In this document: positions 10,693 to 22,170 of the stretch, one piece after another
Numbering within the stretch: position 1 is the stretch's first letter
Layout of the letters: the number at the start of each line of letters is the position of its first letter
NCBI GenBank assembly: GCA_030490835.1
Contig: CM059971.1
Coordinates: 56,654,012 to 56,718,011, forward strand
Reading direction: 5' to 3'
Length of the DNA: 64,000 nucleotides
Origin: Annona cherimola
Taxonomy: Eukaryota > Streptophyta > Magnoliopsida > Magnoliales > Annonaceae
The notes under the pieces: model-generated
What the model saw: only the letters and a program-made list of their open reading frames with translations
The model's database searches: none
What the model was told of the DNA's origin: nothing
Made by a program: the position numbers and the translations under genes

Positions 10693-11320
10693 ATGAGTTG
10701 AAAAATGAATAACCTTCTGCGCTAACACTGGAAGTATCTTTCATAAAGTGCAAAATAGAAATTGTCATGATTATGTGATTTATAATGAGTACTTGTCTAT
10801 AGGAAGGGAACTATGTATGACACATAGGGCTAGGCATTGTCGGTGATTTGTAGGGATAAAACATTGCTAGATCTAGAGGAAGCAAGAATTCTATGTGGGG
10901 AATTGTTATTGTTTGAAAAGCAACTAGGAAAGCATTCTAGATATTCCTTTAAAGAGTTGCATGCATAAGCCAATGGCCCCTTTCATGTACTAAGGGAATT
11001 TAGCCCGGATGCACATGAGCTTGATTTTCCAACAGATGGGAACTAGTTCCACTCTTGAATTAGAAAATTTGTTTCTGTAACCTTTATCAAAGTCCTATAA
11101 GCCTTCAACTTTGACTAAAAATGTCCCAACGAATAACACCTCAACATCAACACCTATTCATGTGCTACCACGAGCTCCATCCACTTCTTCATATCAAATA
11201 GAGACTATTCTTTGAGGTGAGCTTGTTACTTTTGCAAGAGCATAATCCAACAATATCTAGTTAGTGTGGAGAAACAAATTAGAGTCAAATGACATATGGA
11301 TTATAGAAGATGGGCTTTGC
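10693..11320 (+). other. Unassigned, with a possible gypsy integrase tail fragment
   Basis: No intact gene. At 10972-11046 the plus strand encodes NGPFHVLREF followed by SPDAHELDFP and a stop. This resembles the GPY/F segment at the end of Ty3/gypsy integrases (G-P-F-x-V-L, then N-A-Y-x-L-x-L-P). Surrounding frames are broken. The assignment rests on about 20 residues only. Confidence 0.3.
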
Positions 11321-11491
11321 CAATTTGCTCCTCATATTTTTAAACAATATCACAGTGAGCACTCTCCACTGGCGAATTTTCCAAGTTGAGGAGACTTTAT
11401 GAAACCCAATTTGCTCCTCATATTTTTAAATGGTATCACAGTAAGCGCTCTCCAATGGTGAGTTTTCCAAGTTGAGGAGACTTTATGAAAA
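11321..11491. repeat. Two-copy tandem repeat, period 86 bp
   Basis: Units 11321-11406 and 11407-11491 both contain CAATTTGCTCCTCATATTTT and TTTTCCAAGTTGAGGAGACT. They differ at scattered positions, so the duplication is not recent. Confidence 0.8.
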
Positions 11492-12399
11492 TCTTGAAGA
11501 ACCATATCTTAAACATAATCATGATAGGCACAAGTGTAAAAGCATGAGTCAAGAGTTTCTTCTTTAGGTAGTTATCTAAATATAGTTGTAACTATGTTTA
11601 GAATCCTTTTCTTAAAAGTTGTCTCTTTTTGGTGTAAAAAACTGAGTTTAGAATCCTTTTCTTCAAAGTCGTCCATTTTTGGTTTACTTATCCTAGGAGG
11701 TTAATAAAAATAGCTTCACTATTCTTGGTTTGCTTCTCCAATGATTTTACTAAACAGTGGGTCTATTGCATCTACATAACTACAGCTTGTATAAACTTCA
11801 AGAGGCATTTAAGTTCGTAAATCATCAAAGTATATTTTCTCCTTCTAAGATATCCTATAACAGGAATTTCCATATTTCTACTTGAAGCCTGAAAATCTTG
11901 TACTCCTTCAGCACATCGCCTAATGCTTCTCCCAAACGAAAACTTCGCCACAATAATTTATTTCAAAATTAGCAAAGAATAGGATAAAATGAAGAAAGAA
12001 AACAAAATCAAACAAAAAAGAAAAACACCACAATAGACAAATATTTAAAGAAATAAAACAGAAGAACTTAGATGCATATACAAATCTGCCATGTTCACAT
12101 AACCCTTTTCTTGGTAAATAAGCAGCACCACCAGGAATTAGGATTGAACCGTAGACAATAGATACAACAAACATGTAAACAAAAATGCGTCTCTACTAGT
12201 TACAAACTTACAATAACTCATAAACACGGTGGTTAAGACTAACTTTGCATTTGATTTATAACAACAAAAACACCACATGGGAGCAGTATTCAATTTAATA
12301 GCCATAAGATTTCACATGATTAATTCAACATGAGTGATGCAGCAAGCATCCACCACTATGAAAAGGACGAAAAAAGAATAGAGAGACACATCATATTAA
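11492..12399. other. Unassigned intergenic sequence
   Basis: It holds a second small tandem duplication (period 50 bp, about 11595-11690, phrase GTTTAGAATCCTTTTCTT). On the minus strand near 12130-12165 there is a pol III B-box-like GGTTCAATCCT, which may mark a degenerate SINE. No gene is supported. Confidence 0.4.
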
Positions 12400-12672
12400 G
12401 GGTATTTGGAAAAGTGTAAAACTTTTCAAATAGCAACTTTTCACTCTCCACAAATACCCTATTTTTAATTATTTTTTCACATATTCTTATACAAATACCC
12501 CACTTTTCAATGATTTCTGCACCACCCCCATACAACTAACCTATCTATTTCAATTTTATTCTCTTTACTTCTCATCATTACCCCTATTATATTACATCAT
12601 TTTCTCTCAATTCAAAAGTCTTTCACACCAAAAACCTTTCTCCAAAAGTTCCATCCCTTCCTAAACACACCC
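12400..12672. mobile_element. Tourist-like MITE
   Basis: The ends GGGTATTTGGAAAA and CTAAACACACCC, 273 bp, are flanked by TAA on both sides (12397-12399 and 12673-12675). The interior matches the copy at 9988 (CAACTTTTCACTCTCCACAA). Confidence 0.75.
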
Positions 12673-13289
12673 TAATTTGATTGCAAGCTAGTTCCATAAA
12701 GAATAAAAGAAAGAATGCGATCAATCGCAAGCATGCATCTATATTTATAAGTACATCCCTTTGATATTATGCAGATTGCAGACCACTGAGCCATTAGTTG
12801 GATCTAGATTTCATGGAACCATATGTCAAATCTCAAGCAGACCATGGGATCATTAATTAATTCACACAAAGGGACAACATATAAAGAGCAAGGACTTAAA
12901 TTAGAAGCATGAGGTGTGATAACAATGCAGGTAACCAGATGTCTGTTAATATCACTAAAAAAAATGGACGCGGAACAGATTTCAACTGAAAATACAGAGG
13001 CACAAGAAGTTCTTATTCTTATGGGTTATAGATAGAAATTATAGTTAAAGCTGGCTCCCTATCTGCAAAATTAGCAACAACTAGCTCCATAAGTTCCTCA
13101 CTCACTCAGTCTGCATCATATAGGTTTCACCTCCAGGTACTTGTCAGGAGGAAACTATATCCAAATAAAGAAATCTGGTTATAATGCCAGTTTAATGGGA
13201 CACATATGCTCCCTGTTGGCAGATAAATTTTTGAACTATAACAATTCCATAAACATGGAGAAATGGATGCTTATGATAACTTCTGTTGT

Positions 13290-13373
13290 TTAGTGATCAT
13301 TGTTATCAAACTCAGGAGCGGTCTCACCTCTTCGGCCACCTTGACCAGGAACGAGCCTCATGTCACTCCTGAA
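13290..13373 (-). CDS. Candidate terminal coding exon, unknown protein
   Basis: Read on the minus strand, a pyrimidine-rich stretch ending in GCCAAAGCAG could be a splice acceptor. It is followed by 27 codons in phase 0 beginning FRSDMRLVPGQGG and ending PEFDNNDH before TAA at 13290-13292. The charged, glycine-containing, TE-unlike sequence is what prompts the call. No family is recognised and no upstream exon could be placed; the open frame also continues 5' to 13571 without a splice site. It may be chance. Confidence 0.22.
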   Translation of the reverse strand, partial: FRSDMRLVPGQGGRRGETAPEFDNNDH

Positions 13374-14680
13374 CTGCTTTGGCTCATGGAGAAATAAATA
13401 ATATAACCCATGCAAACCAGCCGTTTGAGCATCTAAACAGATTCTACCACTCTCAGAAGTTTTCAAATTCATGCTGTGGTTTAAGATATATGCCTTCCTA
13501 CCATGACTCCAAAAGGTTTGTATTCCTTCTTTCCTTTTTCCTCTTTCCTCTTTCAGTCCTAGATGATACACCTAAGGCCATTGTACATTTGTTCTTCCAT
13601 TTATAATTGAGATGGGTGTGGAAGGGTGACTACCAGATGCCTGTTTAACAATGTTATGATAGAAAAACAACTATTTAAGTGCAGTGTGTTTGTCAGTAAT
13701 TGAAAGGATAAAGCCTGGGCCTTTATACACAGAAGTGTATGATCAGAATTCACACCCATAATTTGTGTTACAATTAAAAATCTATTCCATTCAAGAACTT
13801 AAAATTATTATGAAGCATAAAGTTTAAGGTTAATACTATTAAAGGTTTATTTTTTAAAAAATCAAACTAAGAATATACCAAAAATATCATAGTTTAAATC
13901 AGTTCATACTGATAGTTGAACTGATCCAAAAAACTGGAACAAAAGTCTACTGGTTACCAGTCAGGTAAGTGTACTGGTTCAATCATCAGTCTGGTCTTGA
14001 TGACATTCATAATGACCATGTCATATCTGTGCAGAATCTAGGGAAAAAACTCTTACAATGCAACAGCTACATCACTAGATAAATACAATTAAAAAAGAAA
14101 AAAAAATCAATGACATCCACCATTTCCAGAACCAGAGATTTTAAGAACCACAGTCCATCACTGTTAAGGGTTAGTCCAACATTAAAGACATCATGACTCC
14201 CTTTCACCAGAAATGGCTTCATTTCATTAAATGACATCAATTGTCGAATAGTGACTCCCAAGTGTGCATAATCCGAAGGATAACATGATTGTCGTGCCTT
14301 GAATGGTGGAACTAGAATGTATACATGAGCATTACCTTGCATATATAGATGGTAGATATGGCATGCCATATGGAGGAACCAAGCATATTGGGTGTGCATA
14401 CACACACATAAATATAAGGAACCTCGCCATTTTCATGCATCATAATTCTCTTATCAAATCCAAGCCAGCCATTAAACTTGTCTGTGGGCCTTAAAATTAA
14501 ATTTCAAGATTCATCTTGATTGAATTCTTAGATGAGACATTAAATGCAAATTATTTGCATTGCTTGAAAATATTTTTTCAATGTTGTGCCCTAGATAGGC
14601 TTGTAATGGAGATCATTTTTAAGATCTTCATTAGATAAATAGTTACAAATACAATGTTGTTACATGTAATGAAAACATAC

Positions 14681-14720
14681 CATCATCATCATCATCATAA
14701 GTCGTTTCCCACCTACATGT
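14681..14720 (-). mobile_element. RTE LINE 3' tip with (CAT)n tail
   Basis: A (CATCAT)n run is followed by AAGTCGTTTCCCACCTACAT, the reverse complement of the plant RTE 3' terminus. Only the last roughly 40 bp is recognisable. Confidence 0.55.
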
Positions 14721-15906
14721 AATGAAAACATATAGTTCATGAAAAATGTAAATATTTCCACAGTGAAACCCCATTTAACAGAAGATATGCATATACATAT
14801 ATGCTATGAAAGCTTACATCATATTATATGTACATACATACACCTACATATATGCTACAGATATTTATAAGTTTTCGACAAAAGATGTTTCTCATGATAG
14901 TACAGTACAAAGCAGCAATTTTGTTTTCCCTTTTTTACACAGCCACACCAATTATCAAGCTCATAACAAAGATTTGAAAGATTTGAAAGAGAATGCTTTA
15001 CTTTTGATATGTAGAAAACAGAATGCAATGGAATTTATGACATCTGAGTATTCTTGTACAAGCTTGAGCTATAGATGAAGAAAAACTATATGCGTTATGC
15101 GGCCAGCAAAATTAAAGATTATGCGTTCAATCACATCTTCCAGTTTCTGAAATATTGAAATCTAAAGTTTACACTTGCATGCACCAGAGGAACAGTTCAC
15201 TCAATGATCAGAAAAGATATGACAATTGACAAAGAAAACTTTTGATATTATAACTTCAAAATGTTTCCAAAAACATTCGCATCTATATTTACACACTCTT
15301 CTTGCAATTTACATACTGACGTGTTGAATGTGCAACTACTTGCTGATTAGGCCTAAACTAAACAAATAAGATAAATAATGTAATGGAACCAATCCATTTG
15401 AATGTCAATGAAACCTATCTGATGCCCCAAAGGATGATTGGAGAAAATACAAAACAAATATCAAATTTTATTTAAGTCAAAGGACCATGTGGGCTGCACC
15501 ATTTGAAAACATACAAAATTACCTCAAATATAAATTATTTCGTCAATCTACTAAAGTATTAGGACCAATTGGATTTCATCAATTTCTATGGAATGGTTCC
15601 ACCAAAGTGATTCTCAACAAATAAAGTCTGAATATCTACTTATAAAGTGAAAATAACTAGGAAAATCACAAATGGAAATAAAACATTTAAGGTCACTTAA
15701 GTAACAAATTGGGAAAGCAAATGAATAATCAACCAGGCCACATTGTACAAAATTAGAAAAATACAAGCTTCTTGACAGTTTTTTAGTAATGCCTGGTGGC
15801 AAAAATCCATTGATTGCTGATTATTCATTAGCTAGCACTGACGTAACATTATCTGCATATTATCCTAGACAACTGTTCATGCATGCAACAGTTGCTTGCT
15901 TGCCCA

Positions 15907-16823
15907 TAGGGGTGTAAATAGGGTTGGGTTCAACCCGAGCCCGCATCAACCCGAACCGATTTATACCATGGTTGGGTTGAGGTTTTGGAAATTTGGTTTT
16001 TAAAAAATGGGTTCAACCCGACCCGATTTTAAAAATGGGTTGGGTTGGGTTAGGGGTCGGTCAACCCGACCCGACCCGATTTCATAAGATATGTATTTAC
16101 ATATATTTATGAGAGTGTATTTCATTCATATTGCTTAGATATTTAAATAAAATTGTGTTGAGTTTGGAAATTTGTTTGACTATTTGGTTGTCAAATGTTG
16201 TTTAAATTTATTTGGTTTGGAAATATATTTGGTTAATTAGTTGTGAAATTGTGTTTGGATTATTTGGTTATATTGCATCGTAAATAGGTTGTTTAGATAT
16301 TTGCTCGCATTGGTGATTTAGAATAACATAACAGGTCAACTGAGAACTTAAGATGTTTGTAGCTTTGATTGGAAGCCAACTAAGAAGGTAAGTAAGACTA
16401 TAATATTCATTTTTCTATTTTGCATAATTTACTGTAATAATTTTACTTAGCTTTCACTTTTTGACTTGCAGAAGACATCGATTGCTCAAAAATACAAAAA
16501 CAAAAAAACGAATCAATTACTAAACTTATCCTCCACTTTTGAGCTATGTAGAACTTTTATTGGTACTTATTGTTTTTATAATTATCATTATTTTTATTAT
16601 TTTAGAAATTCAGGTGAACAAAACTTTAACTAGCATTGATAACATGTGTAATCTATTAGCCCGATTTCTAACCCGAACCGAACCGATTTGAGGTGGGTTG
16701 AAATAGAGTTGGGTTAAGATGTGAAAAGTAGGGTTGAAAGTAGGGTTGGGTTGTGATTTTACAAGGTGGGTTAGGGTTGTATTTGTGCCAACCCGAGTCA
16801 ACCCGACCCGATTTACACCCCTA
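15907..16823. mobile_element. Non-autonomous hAT-type element (917 bp)
   Basis: The left end TAGGGGTGTAAATAGGGTTG and right end ATTTACACCCCTA form inverted termini, flanked by an exact 8-bp duplication CTTGCCCA (15899-15906 and 16824-16831). Subterminal regions are packed with GGGTTGGGTT/AACCCGACCCG motifs, typical repeated transposase-binding-like sequence in hAT elements. No transposase frame remains in the AT-rich interior. The terminus matches that of the 1506-3375 element. Confidence 0.85.
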
Positions 16824-17813
16824 CTTGCCCATGCCTAGATCGGTTGCTTATGTTCATGGATACATCGCTACTTGCCTATGTGATGTTCCTTCCCATTGTG
16901 CATGTACACTGGACACCATGTACAGGATTTTTTTTATTTTTTTGTTTGTTTTGCTTTAAGTAGGGTTTTGTGCAGTTTGTGTTTTGCATTAACTAGGATT
17001 CCAAATTAGTAATAAGCCCACAAGGATTAGGAAACAAGTTCATGTTGACTTTTGACAACTATAAATAGGAATCTGTAGTCTGTATTAGGTGTCAAGTCTT
17101 ATTCTCTTCAGTTCATTAATAAAATCAGAGATTTCATCTCTATCATTTAAGGTTTTCCTCTTTTATTTCCTCAAAGATTCAAGGGCTGTAAGCTAGTCTG
17201 AAAACTAGAAAATTTTTGCTTCTGATCATCATCAGTAGGCATGCATAAAAGGGTTCCTGGAGTATGATGGGATAAGAATGAAAACATGGAGAAAAACAGA
17301 AAACATGCAAAGCAAAATTCAAAGAGGGAAATTTTCAGATTTTGCAGACATGGTTCTTAACTATTTTGATCCATAAGCACTTTGTATAAGCATAAATCTT
17401 CTGATTCAACTTGAGAGATCTATCAACACTCCACAGATTATAAAGATTTAAAAATGCTGTTTCTAAACGTGGAGATTAATGACTTCAGGTACAATCATGA
17501 GTTTTCTTTACAAATGAAGGGACTTCACCATTCACAAAGAGAAAAAACAAAATGACGTACAAAAAATATGTCAATGATATCCTGACGTGGAAGACTATTA
17601 GAGTATTAGTTTATGTTAAAAATTAGAATTCATTTAGTTTAAAAGTTTTTTATTTTAATTTTGTTATTTTAGGTATCTGATATTTATTATTTAATTAGTG
17701 TTTTTACATTGTGTTAAGGTATTGTCATTGCATATCCCACTAACTAGAATTCAGACTGAGTTAGAATTGCATTAGTGATTTATTTTCCTTATAAAAAGAT
17801 ACATTGCCTTACA
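16824..17813 (+). other. Unassigned; possible small LTR/TRIM-like promoter segment
   Basis: No gene. At about 17060-17130 an ACTATAAATAGGAATC box is followed within about 70 bp by TTCATTAATAAAATCAGAGA, the spacing of TATA box and polyadenylation signal inside a plant copia-type LTR. LTR ends could not be defined. Confidence 0.3.
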
Positions 17814-17822
17814 GTTTTAAAA

Positions 17823-18191
17823 GAGGAATGATCCTATTAACCCGGGCTGAGTAAATGCCCTACTTAGCCCACTTGAAAAAACTCATACACTTGTTTATCT
17901 AAGTGTATTTAACATATAAACTAAGTTTTACCATTTTTTGGTATGTGTATATATATATATATTTGATATTTTTAAGCATCTATGTTTATATATGTATTTA
18001 AATACCCCTATCTTTAAAAATCTAAAAAATATATACAAATATCCAAAAATGGTAAAACTTAGTTTATATGTTAAATATACTTAAATAAACAAGTGTATAA
18101 AGAAAAAAAGCAAAAAAAAGTTTTGTAAATGAATTTTTGAAATGGACTAAGCGGGGCATTTGTTCAACCTGGGTTAACAGGATCACTCCTC
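17823..18191. mobile_element. Foldback Mutator-like MITE, exact 9-bp duplication
   Basis: The left end GAGGAATGATCCTATTAACC and the reverse-complemented right end GAGGAGTGATCCTGTTAACC fold into a near-complete palindrome. It is flanked by exact GTTTTAAAA copies (17814-17822 and 18192-18200). The core contains ACTTGTTTATCTAAGTGTAT and TAAACTAAGTTTTACCATTT. Nine-bp duplications with long inverted arms point to the Mutator superfamily. Confidence 0.8.
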
Positions 18192-18372
18192 GTTTTAAAA
18201 ATATCGGATTGACTTAAATGGAAGCCAAAGTTGAAGTTTGCTATAACTAGACACATCATCTTATAAATAGATACATTGTCACTTCATTTTATTCTCAAGA
18301 GGATAAGGGGAGAAACTTAGAAGAATTTAGGAAAAACGACATAAAATCAGGGAACAAGAAAAGCATCAAGAA

Positions 18373-18560
18373 ACTTTAAATTCAATTCAATCAACATCTA
18401 TAGAACCCTAAGACAAAGCGTTATTTATAAAAATAAAGCCATAAAGAAAATTTTATACAATACTTTAAATTCAATTCAATCAATATCTATGGAACCCTAT
18501 GACAAAGCATTATTTATAAAAAAAATAATAATAAAGCCATAAAGCAAATTTTTATACAAT
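18373..18560. repeat. Two-copy tandem repeat, period 89 bp
   Basis: Both units start ACTTTAAATTCAATTCAATC and contain GACAAAGCRTTATTTATAAA and AAAGCCATAAAG. The second unit has a small A/AAT expansion. Confidence 0.75.
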
Positions 18561-19502
18561 ACCACTTCTAATTCTAGTGAGATGAATAATAACCAAACAC
18601 AAACAATTTAAATAATTCATCAAATATTAAATATCAAATCAATAAAATAACAAAATAAAATAAAATAGCCTTTAAACTAAATGCACCCTAATTTTAAAAC
18701 TTACAAACAACATGAATCTTTGAGAATCCAATATAGGTTTCCTAAAAGAACAAAAATCCTAAATTTAGCCTTTCGCGTATCAAACGGACCTCCTTTAGCC
18801 AATAGTCCATATGCAAAAATATATTTGAATCTCAATTGAGTTGTTCGGTGCTCCGTGCATAGCAGGTCGTCCTACTACCACACATTGTCCCCTCAAATTA
18901 ACAAATATCAACGGTAAATTTATCAGAAACCGACAATGTACCCCAAACCGTCATTTATCAACAACACCAAAACCTGGTGCTAACTATGGAATCAACCGTA
19001 TCAATCTGGATCCATCATTCAGCTCTTTCATGGGTCATTTTCTCTAATCAAAGATGAATAGTACGTCAACAAAGCATTTAGCCTATGCTAATACAACAGC
19101 CTGGACCCAACCTCTATCACTTGTAAGAAAAGCTGAAGCTACATGCAATTTATAGCATAAACCAGTAGCATACATTATGGGCAATAACACATAAAATCAG
19201 ACATACTACAGATTATGGCTTACGCAGCAGGCCTTCACTCAAGCATTTTGATGTAACTGAATGATTCCATGCGGTTCACTGCATGGGGCAGCATGCGTTT
19301 GGTGGGTGGATCACCCTATAATGTATAATGGAATCATTCCCCTATAATGTATAATCTTGTCAATGACTTTAAAGAAATAATATAAAGAACATTAACATAT
19401 CAGTCCTAACAATACTTAAACCACATAATATTGCCAAACATTGTTCTTACAATTATTGATCATTACTGAAAACATAGTTTATGATCTTCAAAAATAGCAC
19501 AA
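18561..19502. other. Intergenic, no gene recognised
   Basis: AT-rich sequence without a supported gene. Two close copies of CCCTATAATGTATAAT lie near 19313-19350. A 68-codon frame at 18841-19047 has no recognisable domain. Confidence 0.5.
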
Positions 19503-19546
19503 CAGTATCCATGCAGCTGACTCCATATAGGTGGGAAACAGCTGAC

Positions 19547-19590
<44 letters not shown>

Positions 19591-19609
19591 CAACGATGAT
19601 GATGATGAC
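19503..19609 (+). mobile_element. RTE LINE 3' end with (GAT)n tail
   Basis: CATGCAGCTGACTCC and ATAGGTGGGAAACAGCTGA are followed by an uninterrupted (GAT)n run and a second short run. This is the plus-orientation counterpart of the tips at 4154, 4384 and 14681, so the microsatellite is best explained as the LINE tail. Confidence 0.65.
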
Positions 19610-20699
19610 ACCTGATTGAACACTTAATCAAAGACGATAAATATCATTTATCTTTATAGGAATAAAACTGGAAAATTAGAAGCACACATGTTATAATGAC
19701 AGAGCAAACAGCAAACATACACTGCACATTATGATGTACTTGACAAACTTTCACTCAAACATTATGAATAACATTTTTCAATGACTTCAAAAGGAATGAT
19801 ATAAATAAGATTAACATATCAGTCCCAAGGATACTCAAACCCACATATATAGCCTATCATTATTCTTACCATTATTGTCAACTACATATGATTGCAGTAA
19901 TGGATATCTTACAAACTAAATATCATTTCTCTCTCATTTTCAAAAAATAAAAATATACCGTTTATCTCTAGACAGAAAAAAAAAAAAAAAGGAAAATTGA
20001 AGAACAGATGGTGTACCAACACATCATGCAGCACTTCAAGGAGATAATATATGCTGCAAGCCACTATCTAAAAATCTAATCCATGCCACAGGTGGCCATT
20101 ATAACAACCTCAACAAACAAAAGCAGGATGATGTACTGGCAGAATAGGAAGTATCTTTCCTTATACTGACTACATCACCAGTAATAATTCATCATATCAA
20201 CAGTTTTCAAACTGTATGCCTAAGGTGTTAATAATAATCTATCATGATCATATGTCATAAAACCTCCAGTGATTGAGATAGTTCTGTATAGCACAGAAAT
20301 GATTAAGACTGTGTTTGGTTCCTTTCTCTGATTCTATTGCCTTGAAAATGTATGCAGTCATCATTCTATTCCCTAAACCTGTTTGATAAGTTTGGATAAA
20401 TATTACCAATAATTAATATAATTCCGAACTTATGCATGAAGTTTTTGCTGTTTATAAGCCCTGTTCCCAACATTGACAGTACTTTTTGAAACTACCAAAA
20501 GAAGGAAATCCAGAACCTACTAAGACTTTAATCTCATGGTTAAATTGTTGAATTTTAAAGCAGTCTATCATGCATGTGGGGAGTTTCTTACAAAAGAACA
20601 ACGAGACACTGCCCCTACCCTTTCTATTAGAGAAAAATCTGGACAAACCATCATTTGAAATGAATTGAAACAGCTAAAGTTGTAATGCATGTGATTATA
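19610..20699. other. Intergenic, no gene recognised
   Basis: No domain-bearing frame. Phrases such as AACATATCAGTCC recur at about 19395 and 19812, suggesting old local duplication of the 19350-19450 and 19760-19870 stretches (ATTTTTCAATGACTT, ACATTAACATATCAGTCC). No RNA gene was seen. Confidence 0.45.
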
Positions 20700-21545
20700 G
20701 GTTAATCTGAACCATGGTTCGGAATATTGGTATCGAACAGCAAATCGGTCCCCTCTAAAAATGATATGATATGGCTGTATCATATTGATATCAGATTGTA
20801 TCGGACCATATAATAAGAAATTTTATTTAACATCAAAAAAAGAAAAAAATGTAAAAAATAGACAATTGGGAAATGCAAGAAATATAATTATTTAGCATTT
20901 TGCATATATACAGAATAGTCATTAGTCCATTTTCTAAGTAGTAGTCTATGGTAATGGTGTATGGTATGAATTTTATATTAAAAAAAAGAAATCATAAACA
21001 AGACAAGTAAACTCATTACTAATTCAGCGTATAAGAGACATAGCAAAGTCAAGCACGACTAAAGTAAATATATATGATAAATCATAAATCAATTAATTAC
21101 AATTCATGAATAATATATATATTTGCATAAAGACAAGGTAAAAACCCACCAAAAATCAATATTTTTAGATTTTTAATTTTTTTATAAATTAAAAATAAAT
21201 GGCAAGAAAAAATCAATCATAATACTATAAACAGATTCATGTAAATGATAAAAAAATTCTTTTTTTAGTTTTTTAGAATAATTTTTAAAAAATTTAGATT
21301 TCTCAAAATTAAAATATATATATAAAGAAAAAAATAAAATTTTACCTAGTTGCAAGAAAAAACAACGAATATCAGCAAAAATGAGTGTAGAAGAAGGGAT
21401 GAGTTTTGGAATATAAAACATATGCAAAAGAGTGAACTAATAGAACTTTCCATAATTTTATTCATTTGGCCAATACACCCTAACCGATACACCCCCAGTA
21501 TCAGCTGATACAGCCAATAACTGATCCATGATCCGAATATAGTAA
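20700..21545. repeat. Possible transposon with TTCGGAATATTGGTATCG-type ends
   Basis: The left segment (CCATGGTTCGGAATATTGGT near 20712) and the reverse complement of the right segment (TTCGGATCATGGATCAGTTA near 21535) share scattered matches and TATCAG/GATACG phrases. The interior is highly AT-rich. No target duplication was found, so this is a weak call. Confidence 0.3.
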
Positions 21546-22170
21546 TACTACGGAGCCATATAAAGGCAGCAATGCCAGCAACAACCTAAAAGGAAATCTG
21601 CATTGTAAAGTAAGTGCTTCAGCATAACAAACAAAAAAGAACTCCCACCATTAGGATCAAAAAACTTTCCAACAGCACAATGATTAATAAAACTCATGTC
21701 TAAAAGTAAGAGATGTAAAATCCATCATGGCTTGAGGAAATCCTTGTAGTAGATGAATGCTTATGTATTCATGCAATGAACTTCTAATCCATTCCATCAC
21801 CAAGTTCTATTCAAGGCACCACAATTCACTACAATAATCCTACGCACCTAGTAAATGTTGTCCCTCTAGGTACACATTATGAGTCAAAGATGAAGTAGTT
21901 CAATAAAAGAAAGAAAGAAAGAACGACATGAGTGTATTACGTCATATGAAGACTCATTATCACAACATACAACATATTAAACATGGCATAGAAATGTGCA
22001 GCCATAAATGATACTAGGAAATAAATATAGAAAATTAGTCTGATTTGGAAGAGGTGATTATTACCAAGGATGGAAACTTGCTCCAATGAAAGGACATTCC
22101 AAGCAGCATGTCCCCAGTAGAAAGCATTCCACCACATTGATAATGTACAACAACTTAGAAAAGAATTTAT
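21546..22170 (-). other. 3' flank / likely 3' UTR of the SUVH2/9-like gene
   Basis: It lies immediately downstream of the stop codon in the minus orientation. A frame at 21937-22137 has no recognised domain and is more likely untranslated. Minus-strand CATCCTTGGTAATA near 22060 could be a splice donor within a 3' UTR, but this is speculative. No second gene is supported. Confidence 0.4.

Larger units (their letters stand above)
12673..15906. other. Largely unassigned; possible gene-like minus-strand region
   Basis: Composition is a little less AT-biased than downstream DNA, but I cannot assemble a gene. It contains a candidate terminal exon (13290-13373), an RTE tip (14681-14720), a TE-like phrase with repeated CTGGTT/AACCAG near 13905-14000, and several short open frames without recognisable domains. 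Confidence 0.4.

Noticed and set aside
10391..10768. 125-codon minus-strand hydrophobic frame
   Set aside because: It spans a Tourist-like MITE and its flanks; the apparent membrane protein is an AT-rich artefact.
19545..19609. (GAT)n as an independent microsatellite or coding repeat
   Set aside because: It immediately follows an RTE LINE 3' tip, so it is best read as the LINE tail.
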